From Stagonosporopsis chrysanthemi (taxonomy: Eukaryota > Ascomycota > Dothideomycetes > Pleosporales > Didymellaceae), in the NCBI GenBank assembly GCA_022560025.1, contig JAFISE010000059.1:62001-126000 (forward strand): a DNA stretch of 64,000 bases, given 5' to 3'. Numbering within the stretch: the first letter of the stretch is position 1; every line of letters begins with the position of its first letter. Of the stretch, positions 10,837-21,294 are shown in pieces. The position numbers and the translations under genes are program-made. A model generated the notes under the pieces. It worked only from the letters and a program-made list of their open reading frames with translations, was not told where the DNA came from and did not search any database.

Positions 10837-13800
10837 CTATCTCCAAACTGGCCTGTCTCCTGCACTAGATTGTCGTCCACTGGTGGCACTGGCGCCGAGG
10901 CTCGACTGGCGGCCGGTAACACCAAGACTCGATTGTCGACCACCAACACGGCTGGATCGGCCCTCACCAGCCCTGTTGTTTCCGCTCTCTTCGGTGTTTC
11001 CAAGTCTGCTGGTGGTACGAGCAGACGCCGGAGCAGGTGTAGAGAGTTGGTTGGTCGAAGTAGTGCATGATTTTGGTGTAGGCAACAGGCTAGTGCGGCG
11101 ACTGTTCATCGCACTAGCCGAACGAGCAGTACGGCGAGTAATGGGACTCTCCTCAGCAGAGATGTTGTGATTATCATCTGCAATCATCACACGGCGGGAA
11201 GAGCCTGGTGTGCTAGCAGAAGGCGATGAAAGCGCAAAAGTCGGGCTCTTGAGAGGCGTGGCGGGGCCTTGCATTGTGCTTGCTACCGGACGCCGCATGG
11301 ACGATTTCATGGGTGTTGCAGTGGCCGAGTGAGTGGGCGGTGCAGGCGAGAGCCTCGAGGAGCGACCTATAGCACTTCGGACAGGGATCGATGACTGTCC
11401 TGACGCGCTCCTGAGGGGCGTTGCCGCGGCTGGCTTGTGGTAATGACCAACGACCGTATCGTTTATAATGGTGCTCGAATTCCATCGCGGCTTGTTTGCA
11501 GGTCGCTCTGTTGCAGGGGTCGATGACTGGGATGAGCGAGTCGGGGTGCTGGCCATCGTTCGAGCTATGGTTGGCTCCAAGTACGTAGACGGCAACGGCT
11601 TGCGACTTACGCTTCCCGGGACAGCAGGCAGGCTCGAGAACCGGCGGCTCGGTGGAATAGACGATTTCGTTGTAGAAGTGCTGGACTGACGCGACTTTCG
11701 GCCCGCAGGAGTCACGGTGCCATACTCGCTGCCTTTACGGCTGATGATTACGCTGGATGCCGGCGAGCTGCTAGGGGTCTCCAAAGTGGATGACCCTTCG
11801 GTGCGCATCGACATGATCGTGGAGACAGAGTCTCGCAATTTGCGGGATGCAGGCACCTCGTCGAGGATGACGTCCATCTGCTGGATCTGCAGGGTCAAGT
11901 CGGACATCTTCTGTCGAACATCCTGCTGGATTCGTAGAATCTCGCCGTTTACAGTGGACCTGTGCTTCATCTCGATGTCGATCAATTCGAGCACTCTTTT
12001 CATCGAAGGTGGGTAGTGATCTCTCTTGTCTTTGTATGTGGAGATGCGTGAGCCAAGCTTCTCATCATCACCCTCGTGGATAGCATGTTGCAACCTTTCG
12101 ATGCTCTTCATGCACGAGTCATACATAGCTACAGCCTTGCTGCCAGCCTGTCTGAAGCTGTGCACCCACTTGTCTTCGCCAAGCTCTTCCCTCAGAGCAT
12201 CAGCTTCAGCCTCCAGATTCTTCTCCTGCTTCTCAAGTTGTTCCTTTCTGCGCATCAGTTCATCGCACGCAGAAGGAAACAAGTTGCTTGCTCGCATTTC
12301 GAACGAAGCTACCCGCATTGGGAGGAAGTCAAGCGATGCACGTAGAGGCTGCAACTTGGCGAAAATTTCAAGGAGGCGGGAGCTTTCCTGCTCGATTTGG
12401 GGGATGGGAGAGATTGGTGACAGAACAGTGAGCGTAGGTGGCATACTAAACCGGTTGTTGTGCAACTTGTTCTGGCGTGGAGTCTCCTCTACGATGGTTT
12501 CAAGGTCAGCGATGTCGAACTTTTCAGCAGATTCGGCGACGGAGTCAGATATGACACGATGTCTACGCTCTTCCATCTCGAATACCAGCCGGCTGAGGGT
12601 TTCTACCTCAGCGCCGATCTCGCCCAGGACAGAGTTCCACAGCTCTTCCCATTCCATGGCGATTTCGACCTGGTTCTTGATTCCTTTGAGGGTGCGTTTG
12701 ATTTCACTCCAATCGCCCACGATCTCTTCCATCTGGGTGACGAGGGTGGTCTGATCCTTCAACGGCAGCGCCGCGATGTCTGACCGCGACTGCAAGTCTT
12801 CGATGGCGGTGATGTAGACAGTGATGAGGCCCTCGAACTTGGTGATGGCAGCGTCGACATCAGCCAGGCCTTCTCTTCCCGCGGCGGCAGCCCACTCTAC
12901 ATCGTCGTCGGCGTCGAGGCCGTTCAATACCTCCGTAGCCTTGGCCATCCATAGTCGAATGTCGTTCGCTGAGCTGTGCAGTGCGCGACCGGCGAGTGTG
13001 GAGGAGGGGAGCGCAGTGATTTCTGACGCAATCGTAGTGGGTGGCAGTTTCATTGATGTCAATTGCTGGATCTGGTTGGTAAAGCTTGCCTTGGACAGGG
13101 TGTAGATGGAGTTGGTGCGGTGGAGGTGGCGGTGTGTAAAGTAGGACGCCACGTCCGTGATATTGTTGGTGTCGAGGACTGAAACCTCATCCTCAATCCG
13201 CAGAGGCGGGGTATCCTTGGGCGGTGGCGTGGGCGGGCGTTCCACATCGGCGACGGGAGTGGTGTCAGAGTCGGCGATGGCCTGGCTCAGGCTTTTGGTC
13301 TTGGTGATGTCAGGCAGACGGTATTTCTGCATGTCGAGGACATCGTCGGACTCGGCTTCGGACTCGGAGGGCAGGACGCGGTCGCTGGTGCTGACGACGC
13401 TGCTGATGTCGCTCTCAAGGTCGCGCTCCATGACCAGCGCTGGGACGCTCTCGCCCGTCAGCTGGGGAATCAGCGGCGTGCCGAACTGGCTGCCGGTGCC
13501 GCTGCTCCAGGCGGTGCCGCGGCGCTCAATGCTGAAGGTGCGCTTGGTAGAGTGGAAGTCGTCGAGCTGCTTGATCTTCTCCTCAGCAATGCGGCCAATC
13601 GACGTCACGGCAGGCGTGTTTTTGCCGGCAGCGTCGCTAGTGGGCTGGTTCAGGAACTTCATGCGCGCCAGCAGGCCAGGAGACACGTTGCGGGCGAGCT
13701 TGGTGGTGCTCTCCAGGATGCTACTGCTGTTCGAGGCAGTGCGCCGGAGTTGGGTGCGCGGTGGAGACGATGCGGTGCTGCTCGCTGGCACAGGATGGGT

Positions 13801-13926
13801 GGGCGGTGTCGATGTCGATGTCGATGCCGCCTCACTTTGCGGGGGGCTGTCGACCGGCTGCGGCGCACGCAGGTTGCTCATGGAGTCATTATCTGCTGCT
13901 GAGCCCTGAAAGCTGCGGTGCGTCAT
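10837..13926 (-). CDS. KAR9: KAR9-like spindle-orientation / karyogamy protein
   Basis: A single-exon gene of 1,029 aa. Kar9 links cytoplasmic microtubule plus ends, through the EB1 homologue Bim1, to myosin-driven transport, and so orients nuclei and spindles. Residues about 245-690 form the conserved helical region, with segments such as YFTHRHLHRTNSIYTLSKASF, LWMAKATEVLNGLDAD and MEWEELWNSVLGEIGAEVE. The C-terminal third is Ser/Thr/Pro/Arg-rich and disordered. It carries two SxIP-type EB1-binding motifs, SSIP at 755-758 (followed by PSRR) and SSIP at 845-848 (followed by VRS), both in basic context as expected. The N-terminal 240 residues are also low-complexity. The start is the ATG at 13926. 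Family assignment rests on the helical core and SxIP motifs; a Pfam KAR9 search would settle it. Confidence 0.82.
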   Translation of the reverse strand: MTHRSFQGSAADNDSMSNLRAPQPVDSPPQSEAASTSTSTPPTHPVPASSTASSPPRTQLRRTASNSSSILESTTKLARNVSPGLLARMKFLNQPTSDAAGKNTPAVTSIGRIAEEKIKQLDDFHSTKRTFSIERRGTAWSSGTGSQFGTPLIPQLTGESVPALVMERDLESDISSVVSTSDRVLPSESEAESDDVLDMQKYRLPDITKTKSLSQAIADSDTTPVADVERPPTPPPKDTPPLRIEDEVSVLDTNNITDVASYFTHRHLHRTNSIYTLSKASFTNQIQQLTSMKLPPTTIASEITALPSSTLAGRALHSSANDIRLWMAKATEVLNGLDADDDVEWAAAAGREGLADVDAAITKFEGLITVYITAIEDLQSRSDIAALPLKDQTTLVTQMEEIVGDWSEIKRTLKGIKNQVEIAMEWEELWNSVLGEIGAEVETLSRLVFEMEERRHRVISDSVAESAEKFDIADLETIVEETPRQNKLHNNRFSMPPTLTVLSPISPIPQIEQESSRLLEIFAKLQPLRASLDFLPMRVASFEMRASNLFPSACDELMRRKEQLEKQEKNLEAEADALREELGEDKWVHSFRQAGSKAVAMYDSCMKSIERLQHAIHEGDDEKLGSRISTYKDKRDHYPPSMKRVLELIDIEMKHRSTVNGEILRIQQDVRQKMSDLTLQIQQMDVILDEVPASRKLRDSVSTIMSMRTEGSSTLETPSSSPASSVIISRKGSEYGTVTPAGRKSRQSSTSTTKSSIPPSRRFSSLPAVPGSVSRKPLPSTYLEPTIARTMASTPTRSSQSSTPATERPANKPRWNSSTIINDTVVGHYHKPAAATPLRSASGQSSIPVRSAIGRSSRLSPAPPTHSATATPMKSSMRRPVASTMQGPATPLKSPTFALSSPSASTPGSSRRVMIADDNHNISAEESPITRRTARSASAMNSRRTSLLPTPKSCTTSTNQLSTPAPASARTTSRLGNTEESGNNRAGEGRSSRVGGRQSSLGVTGRQSSLGASATSGRQSSAGDRPVWR

Positions 13927-14710
13927 GGAAGTGGGAGGGAAGGGAGCAGCAGCGACTGTGCGGGAGTGCAGGGTGCCTGCCTGACTTGAGTCGGGGGAGT
14001 CGCGCGTTCGCGTTCGCCTATCGGTCGTCGGTCGCCGCTGTCAACAAACAACACATGCAGGAAGCTAGCCTTGAGCGGATGGTACAACAACGTGGTGAAC
14101 AAAGATTTGCGTGTGGATGCACTCGCCAGCCCCCTCCATTGCTCGCCAGAGGCCCGTTTGCCTCTGCGGGAACTGCGGTTTCATTCAGAACGGTTTGTCC
14201 GCAATCCTGACACTCGGCCCCGGCGACCCGCATTCCTCACTAGCTTGACCCCTGTTTCCAGAAGTTCAATCTCAAACGCCACCAACTGCGTCCGTGTGTC
14301 CCGTATCGATGGGCAGCCTCATTTCCCTCTCGGGCCTCGGTAGCTTCCGGGGAACAATAGGACACGTTCGTGATAGGCAAATATTGGCAATGATCAAGTG
14401 GAAATTCGCACCTCTCTTGGCTATGAAAATGCTACGCTACTGCAGATATGCTAGTGCTGCTGAAAATGGGGTATCTGACTCCTGGCGGAGGGGAAAATAG
14501 GTAAATGTGTCGCCCGTACAGTCGTCTTCCCTCCAAGACCATCCAGTCCCTGACTGAATGATGCCTCTGAGTGTAGACTAATGCTTGAAGGCTGCGGGCT
14601 GTGTACGAATTAGGTACTCATATGTGGGAACATAGACAGCGAATAATATGTGAAAACAAAACGTCCGTAAAGAAATCCAACAGTCGCAACGTAGAGGGCG
14701 GTCTCGTTTG
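13927..14710. other. Intergenic region between KAR9 and the next gene
   Basis: About 780 nt containing the KAR9 promoter and the 3' flank of the gene starting at 16204. No gene or repeat is recognised. Confidence 0.5.
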
Positions 14711-16204
14711 TTAGACGGAGGCCTCAATACTTGGGTTGCGAATATGCAGTGTCGGTGCGCGTGGTTGGTTCTTCTGCTTCAGCCATTCTGAGGTAATCTC
14801 CTCGCGAACGCCTTGACACCACTGCAAGACAGCAGCGTCGAACTGCTGCCACACGGCGAAGTCGTTACCTTGAACGATACCGAGCACATCGACGTCTAGC
14901 TTGATGTCCCAGCGTAGCTCTGCGGCCTTGACCCAGTAACGCAGGTTGTCCGTACATCGATATGGTTTCGCTGTGTCGGTGTGGTATTGTTTGATTTCTT
15001 CGAAGTGGCGACGTGATTTTCTGACAAGGCTGTTGTGTAGGTACACAAGTCGAAGACCGTTCTGTAGGGCCAGAAGAAATGGTGTTTGAGGTTGGCTTTC
15101 GGTGGGTTCAGTCCAGTCAGGCAGAGGGTTTGGGTTGCCGTCGAAAGAGTTCAGGAACAGAAGCTCCCTTTCGCGCTCCCGTCCCGACCAGTCGCCCTCG
15201 CGCCAGGCCCAGCTCTCCCGCTCAGCATGCTCTAGGCTCTCTTTCTCTTCTTCGATATCTAGCAAATCGTTGATGCCATCTATCCACTGTTTGATTTGCG
15301 TGACTTCGTATGGCTGCACACCATTGGCGAAGTTGCGTATAGCCAGACGTTTCAATACCTCCAACACTTTGTAAAGCTCTTTACGGATCTCGCGCTCCGC
15401 CTTGATAGCATACAGCCGTTGTGGCTCTTCGTGTGCGGTGTAATAGTTCTTGGCGGCTCTGATTGCAAGAGTTGCGACGTCCAACAGGTTGAGTCCTTGA
15501 ATCTCGCACCATCCTGCTGCATCAGCCGATCGAGGTCCAGAACCGCCGCTTAGGGAAGGGTCATCTCTGGCGAATCCCTTCTCGAGCTCTTGCAAGTGTT
15601 TGTTGGCTTCATCCAGCGCTTCGCGAAGCTCCCGACGCAAAACAGTCATATCCGGGGGTGGCGACACGTAAACAGGGTTTTGCTTGTAAGTGCTAACGGT
15701 GGGCGGCAGCATCATGGGCTCGCTGCTTTCCCATTCCATGGAGGCTGTCTCGTCGCGCGGCGATTCGACAAGACTGTCTCCAAAGTCGTAGGCCGCCAGA
15801 GATGGCGACACTGGCGACAAGATGGCCACGTCATCTCCTGGCTCCATACCACCAGGGCTTCTCGAGCCCGATTTCCTTATCTTTGCGACTCGTCCTGTGG
15901 CCGCATCAAGCAGCCCCGTTCGAGCAAAATAGTACTGCAGGTGTGCGATCGTTCCTAAGTTCATGACACTTTCTCGGTTCTTTGCAGAGTCCGAAAATTG
16001 TGTCCCTTCCGGCCTCATGTATCCTCGCCTCTTGCCTGGTAAACCACTCTCTGAAAGTCTCGAACCAACGGATCGAGACGACACGCTTGAAGCCGTAGAT
16101 ACAGAGCGGTCCAGCTTGGGTACTGCGTTCAGTGCGAGGCCTGGGGTGGCCCATAGCTCAGGCGAAGAGCCGCGCTCTGGTGGGGGCGTGGGCATCGAAT
16201 CCAT
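14711..16204 (-). CDS. Conserved fungal protein of unknown function, 497 aa
   Basis: A single-exon gene. I chose the ATG at 16204 (MDSMPTPPPERG); the open frame extends 21 codons further upstream only from a TTG. A second in-frame Met lies three codons later. Residues 1-75 are Ser/Pro-rich and disordered. From about 78 the sequence becomes well ordered, with FARTGLLDAATGRVAK, a long helical block LRRELREALDEANKHLQELEKGF (about 190-212), and a Trp- and Leu-rich C-terminal half including LQWCQGVREEITSEWLKQ. There are no transmembrane segments, signal peptide or catalytic motifs that I can identify. The style is that of a widely conserved Pezizomycotina cytoplasmic protein, but I cannot assign a function. 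It is divergent from the acylphosphatase gene and shares a 590 nt promoter region with it. Confidence 0.8.
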   Translation of the reverse strand: MDSMPTPPPERGSSPELWATPGLALNAVPKLDRSVSTASSVSSRSVGSRLSESGLPGKRRGYMRPEGTQFSDSAKNRESVMNLGTIAHLQYYFARTGLLDAATGRVAKIRKSGSRSPGGMEPGDDVAILSPVSPSLAAYDFGDSLVESPRDETASMEWESSEPMMLPPTVSTYKQNPVYVSPPPDMTVLRRELREALDEANKHLQELEKGFARDDPSLSGGSGPRSADAAGWCEIQGLNLLDVATLAIRAAKNYYTAHEEPQRLYAIKAEREIRKELYKVLEVLKRLAIRNFANGVQPYEVTQIKQWIDGINDLLDIEEEKESLEHAERESWAWREGDWSGRERERELLFLNSFDGNPNPLPDWTEPTESQPQTPFLLALQNGLRLVYLHNSLVRKSRRHFEEIKQYHTDTAKPYRCTDNLRYWVKAAELRWDIKLDVDVLGIVQGNDFAVWQQFDAAVLQWCQGVREEITSEWLKQKNQPRAPTLHIRNPSIEASV

Positions 16205-16796
16205 GATGGGACGATAGAGGGGTCGATGGATGCTAGTAGTGGACGTTGTGTGTAGACGCGAAGTCAAGTGCGAGGTTGTTTTTGTGTAGACATGCGCTGT
16301 GGAGCCGCAAAAGAGCAGTTCGGCCGGTGCTTGTAAAGGCTCATGGGTGAATCACGGGAGTTGCCATGTGTGTCGAAAGGGGTGTTTGATTACCTAGCGA
16401 CGCGAGCCCTGCGCGTAGTTTTGTAACACTAGCGTAGGAGCTCAAGCATCACCGCACCTGACCACCGACAGCAGTGGCAGGTGAACGAGCAGTGGGAGCC
16501 ATTAGAATCTGCGTGCGAACTACTGAAAATTTAGCCACAACATTTTTTAAGTGGTGTAGATACCTATCGTAGCCTCCCTTGACTTCGAAAGAGCCCCGCA
16601 TTTCGGGTGGCAGGTGCACCCCTGCTGGCCAATTACCGGGGACGCGCCCTCTCACCATGACGTTGCGCGCTGGAGATGTCTCCCAAAGAGGCACAAAAGA
16701 TAGTCACTACGAACTACAATCAGCATCAGGCTTCCAAAGTTCATTTGTCGTCACTTGGAGCACTGAATGAAAAGTTTCTTTGCCGCTGCTGCCAAC

Positions 16797-17281
16797 ATGT
16801 CTGATAAGCGAGTACGTCATCATGGCTCATCCAATGAACCATAGCAAAGCTGATATCGCAGATTTCATTCAAAGTCGATGGTAAGGTGCAGGGTACGTTC
16901 AAACCTCCTTGCCGTGCATATCTCATTAGCTGAACCGACAATGCAATTAGGTGTCAATTTCAGGTACGCTATGATTTTGTATAGTTGTCGTGTAGCTCAC
17001 AACGTTGCCAGATCCTACACCCAAAAGCAGGCTAAGAGCATCGGCGTTACTGGCTTTGTAACGAATGCTTCAGATGGAACCGTGAGTGACAATATCCCAC
17101 ATCCTCGCATGCCATCAACGCTGATCTTACGGAGGTACAAGGCGAGGCCCAAGGTAGTAATGACCAACTGAAGGAGTTTATTCAGCACCTTAACACGGGC
17201 CCATCGGCAGCGTCTGTTTCTGGCGTGGAGCACAATGACATCTCGTCGAAAAGTAGCGAGAGTGGCTTCAGCGTGCAGTGA
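16797..17281 (+). CDS. Acylphosphatase (five exons, 91 aa)
   Basis: The CDS is 16797-16811, 16862-16892, 16951-16963, 17012-17081 and 17135-17281. Exons 1-3 are only 15, 31 and 13 nt, so no single open frame reveals the gene. Joined, they give a complete acylphosphatase fold. It has the substrate loop GKVQGVNFR with the catalytic Arg (about residue 20), then QKQAKSIGVTGFVTNASDGTV with the catalytic Asn (about 38), and GEAQG plus the C-terminal GPSAASVSGVE. The enzyme hydrolyses the carboxyl-phosphate bond of acylphosphates such as 1,3-bisphosphoglycerate. Introns are 50, 58, 48 and 53 nt. The last acceptor is an unusual GAG but gives the family-consistent TVQGEAQG join. Length matches the usual 90-100 aa. 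Probably cytosolic. Confidence 0.9.
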
Positions 17282-18298
17282 GGCGACGGCTTGCCACAGG
17301 ATATAGAAGCATGGCAGCAATAGACCTCGATTATCTTGCAGCAAATATCGCTCGACAACACCCTGTCACTGTTCTGTTGATAGATGATGTCTTAACTTGC
17401 TCTCCTCGTGTCCTCCGGCCGTTCTCGGGATTCTGGGTGATCTGAGAGTGCGGCCGTGTGAAAATTGACGAGCACGGTACTCTGCGCGCTCTTATACCAC
17501 GTTCGCTTTGTTCCCAGAGAGAAGTGTTGGACGCGTGTTTATAAGTATGCAGGGTCTGGAACGTATCCGCATTAGGTTCTGAGCAGACGCAAAGTTCGGT
17601 GGTCGAGCTGCAACGTTGAAGGCCGAAAGTCGCTTCAGCCCTAGTTGTGGAGACACCCGAGACGACGAAACAGCGAAAGCACCGGCGACCGATTCCCCGT
17701 GCGAAAATCCATCGGAGGCCTCGATCAAACACAATCCGAATTTTCTCCAGCCCAAGGTCAAATTTCGATCTCAAAGGGCATCTTCGCACATCGAGCATGC
17801 ATCTGTGCCTTCTGTAGTTGCTCATACAAGTTTTCGGGTACCCATGCATGTTTCGATACCTTGACCGTTCGCAGCTGAGGTTGCGCTAACCCGGCCCGTT
17901 TTCGTGGTGACCCTTTCACAGCCACCACGCACAAGATCTTGCTTCTGCACGCGACCGTACACGTCCTACTTGACTCTAAGCAATCGATCTCATTGGTCGG
18001 TATTGTCGAGGCGCATCGCGATGCCGATGATGCCGTACAGTTAGTGGCTGTTCAGCCCTGCGCTTCCTGCTTCACCCTTTGATGACTGTATCGACTACAG
18101 CAGCTAGAAATGAGGTAGTCTGTGACCAGTCGCTTTTTTTTAGACACGGGATTTCACGTTTGGTGTCGCTGCCACTAATCCCTTAATCATATAAAGTACT
18201 CTTACGTGCCTCAGTTGGAAGCTCAGCTCACCATTAGCAATCACTACTACAGATACGCCACCTACCATCGACACAACACACCTATAACACAATCACCA
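17282..18298. other. 1 kb intergenic region upstream of alternative oxidase
   Basis: Open frames of up to 172 codons on the minus strand start at non-conserved positions and contain no recognisable domain. The last 110 nt hold the alternative-oxidase promoter. Confidence 0.45.
18190..18195 (+). promoter_or_regulatory. TATA box of the alternative oxidase gene (candidate)
   Basis: TATAAA lies 109 nt upstream of the ATG at 18299. Confidence 0.45.
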
Positions 18299-19471
18299 AT
18301 GATCTCTACCAGATTGGCCACACGAGGCACAGTCGCCTCTGGGCGTGTCACAGCCCAAGTCTTCAAGTCTTTCAACACATGCTCAATACGGCCTACGTTC
18401 GTGGTCGCCCAGCATATTCAGCTTGCCCCGGCTAGTCAACGCCACTTTTCCTCCTCAGAAAGCCCGAAAATCCAGAAGTTCTTTGAAAAGAAGGAAACAG
18501 ATTTGGTCAGAAGGACGCCAGCGGCATGGCCTCACCCAGGTAAGCCAGTACCGTTGCTGTTGACCCACATTTGCTGACACCGCCGCTAGATTTCAACGAG
18601 GAGCAAATGAATTCAGTCGCCGTTGCTCATCGGGAAACTCAGACGACTTCGGACAAGGCTGCTCTTGTAGCTACTAAGATACTGCGATGGGGTCTAGATG
18701 TGGCTACAGGTTATAAGCACAAGACAGGTGCTATGACAGAGGAGAAGTACATGATCAGGAATGTATTTCTTGAAAGTGTGGCGGGCGTACCCGGAATGGT
18801 TGCAGGCATGATCAGGCATCTCAACTCCATGAGACGCATGAAGCGAGACAACGGATGGTAGGCAAAATGCTTACTTACGATCTGTAGTAATACTGACTGG
18901 GAGACAGGATCGAGACACTGCTGGAAGAAAGCTACAACGAACGAATGCACTTGCTCACTTTTATGAAGATGAGCAAGCCTGGTCCGTTCATGCGCCTGAT
19001 GGTGCTGGGCGCCCAGGGAGTATGGTGCAATGCGCTGTTCTTTGCATATCTCATCAGCCCACGCTTTGTCCATCGCTTTGTTGGCTATCTCGAAGAGGAA
19101 GCTGTTTATACGTACACACGTCAGATCGAAGACCTTGACGCAGGGCGTCTGCCCAAATGGGAGAAACTGGAAGCTCCCGACATCGCGGTCGACTACTGGA
19201 AGATGCCTGAAGGTCACCGCACGATGCGAGATCTTCTGCTATACAGTAAGCTTCCTCTTCGCAATCTATTTCTATGACAACATCTGACGTAATACTAGTC
19301 CGTGCAGATGAAAGCAAGCACCGAGAGGTGAACCACACTCTCGGCAATCTCAACCAGAAAGAAGATCCCAATCCCTACGCAAGCGAGTACAAGGACTCGT
19401 CGAAGCCACACCCAAGCAAAGATCTTGCGCACCAGAAGCCAACTGGCTGGGAGCGACACGAGATCATCTGA
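18299..19471 (+). CDS. AOX: Mitochondrial alternative oxidase
   Basis: The CDS is 18299-18539, 18590-18857, 18908-19245 and 19299-19471, giving 339 aa. The introns are 50, 50 and 53 nt. The enzyme is a di-iron ubiquinol oxidase of the inner mitochondrial membrane; it passes electrons directly to oxygen, bypassing complexes III and IV. The first 60 or so residues are basic, Ser/Thr-rich and low in acidic residues, as expected of a mitochondrial presequence; QRHFSS is a plausible cleavage area. Di-iron ligands are visible in their conserved motifs: FLESV (E142), NERMHL (E181, H184), LEEEAVYTY (E232-E234 cluster) and RADESKH (E287, H290). Two hydrophobic membrane-associated helices lie between them. 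The C-terminus ends GWERHEII. It reads toward the alcohol oxidase gene 1.8 kb downstream. Confidence 0.96.
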
Positions 19472-21294
19472 GCGGTACCATATCGCTAGGGCTCAAGATC
19501 CACATCAGGTGCAGAGTGCTCGCACCTAGAAACTACGACACTCCCTTCTTCACTCTCAAAAGCATATACCATGGCGTTTGGGGATTCTCTTGCATTACAG
19601 CGAACAATACCCAGCCTGTCTTGGGTATCACCAGAGGCTTTCTATAGTCGTTCTTAGATCTGGAGTTTATCAATCCAGTCGAATCGAATCAACCAATGCA
19701 CATAGGTCGAGACCAATCGTCCAGTACTTACGAAGTCACCAACATTTCCTGTTCTCCCACACCTTCTCTTCAGCGATGGTTTGAAGGATGGTGTTACTAC
19801 TGCGTACAGGATCACCAGTATCGATATTCACCCTATGGCTACTCACGAAACAACACCAAGTACACAGCTGGAGCCATCACCCATTATGCAGCCTAGACCA
19901 CTTCCTGGCAAGTGAAGTGGAGCTGCGTCACCCACACTTCCAACTCAGGCCCGATCCGTCAGGACGGCATCCTACAAGCCGCGGAGCATACTTGATAGAG
20001 ACTGTCAAGGAATCCCAGCCAAGCCTCCGCATGCACCTCACTCCAGTTTATCCGTCTCATCTCCACCAACATAATACGCCTCGTCCTCGGGAATACGGTG
20101 CCGGTGACAAGGAAACTACGCAGCGCGTTCCTCAGCCAGCCCTTTTGTTGTCGGCGATTTACAGTTGCAGCGCTGGCCAAGACACAAAGCGAGAGCTATC
20201 ACACCATGAGGTTAGGAAATGTGCTTCCCAGAAGCGCAACGGCCGGATGTCAATGCCCCAGGCTGTGGAGCATTTCCCCGCACTTTCCGGCCACTAGTGT
20301 TCTTGCCAAGCAGGACCCCCCTCTCGGAGGAACGAGGCTGCTGCACCTCACATCCATGCGAGGAATATCGGCTCGAATCGTTTGAGGTTCTCGCGACTGT
20401 TCTAACGTCAGCGTACCTACGCCCCCCGTTCATAGTCCCGGGCTAAGGTGCAGGAGTTGCTATTTTCGCCACCCACAGCCATCACACACGAACGGGCCCT
20501 TGATCCGAAGAATCGATCGCGACAGAAGTAACAGGACAATCCAATTGCTTTGGAATCAGTCGTGGCCATTCCTAGTTTCAATCGGTCCGTGAGCAGATAG
20601 ATTTCCGGCTGTTCCATACCCACGTCGTCAGCAGGCTGGGATGTGATACGATACCCCAAGCACTCGCAGCCGGGTCCGCAATTGTCATGCGGGAAGAGTG
20701 CCCATGTCCCTGGTGTCTTCAATGTGACTGGTTGCACACAGTCTCCGCATCTCACTACAGTAGCAAGCGTACGAGTCCTGCATTGCGGATCCTGACGACC
20801 CTAGCCGTGTATCCACTGTGCTGGGAAGAGCGCCCTCAGCCGATGCTACAATCCAATCATACCTGTGTACATCCACCAATCTCCTTGAAGCCGGGCGCCA
20901 GACGCAGCGGATCCGCAAGCAATGCACGCAGTCTCCATAGAGCGATGCCCGAGACTCGTCGCCCAGCAAACTCAATGAAGCGTGCACATCGGTAACTAGC
21001 CATCCTGGGGCGGGTGGGTGCATGGTTTGCGGCAGGAGATACGAACCGTCCCCTCTTTTTGCCCGCGCAGGATCTTGAAATACCCAAGTATAGCCATAGA
21101 GACGTCTAGTGTCATAACCTCAGGTGACAGAGCTCCCTGAAGCCGAAAGCTGGAGATGCGGGGTCTTGTGGATTTAAAAAGAGAGCGCTGCTGTTACGAT
21201 TGCGCCATCATGCCCAGTTGACTTGATGCTCCTGTGGTGGATTCCCAAGTGATTGATACTAATCTAACACAACTACTTTGTGACATCTGTCAAG
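19472..21294. other. 1.8 kb intergenic region upstream of alcohol oxidase
   Basis: No gene is supported; open frames reach 169 codons but lack domains and begin at non-ATG or poorly placed codons. The region likely holds the alcohol oxidase promoter: a TTTAAA element sits at 21173-21178, about 120 nt before the ATG. A CCCCGC motif at 20276-20281 fits the carbon-catabolite repressor (CreA/Mig1) consensus, although single hits are expected by chance. Confidence 0.4.

Noticed and set aside
13157..13909. 250-codon open frame antisense to KAR9
   Set aside because: Low-complexity Ser/Gly/Val shadow of the KAR9 N-terminus.
17331..17849. 172-codon minus-strand frame downstream of acylphosphatase
   Set aside because: Arg/Cys/Ser-rich with no domain, signal peptide or plausible splice partners.
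19788..21023. Several 95-169 codon frames between AOX and alcohol oxidase
   Set aside because: Frames on both strands overlap each other, use non-ATG starts and show no domain or splice pattern.
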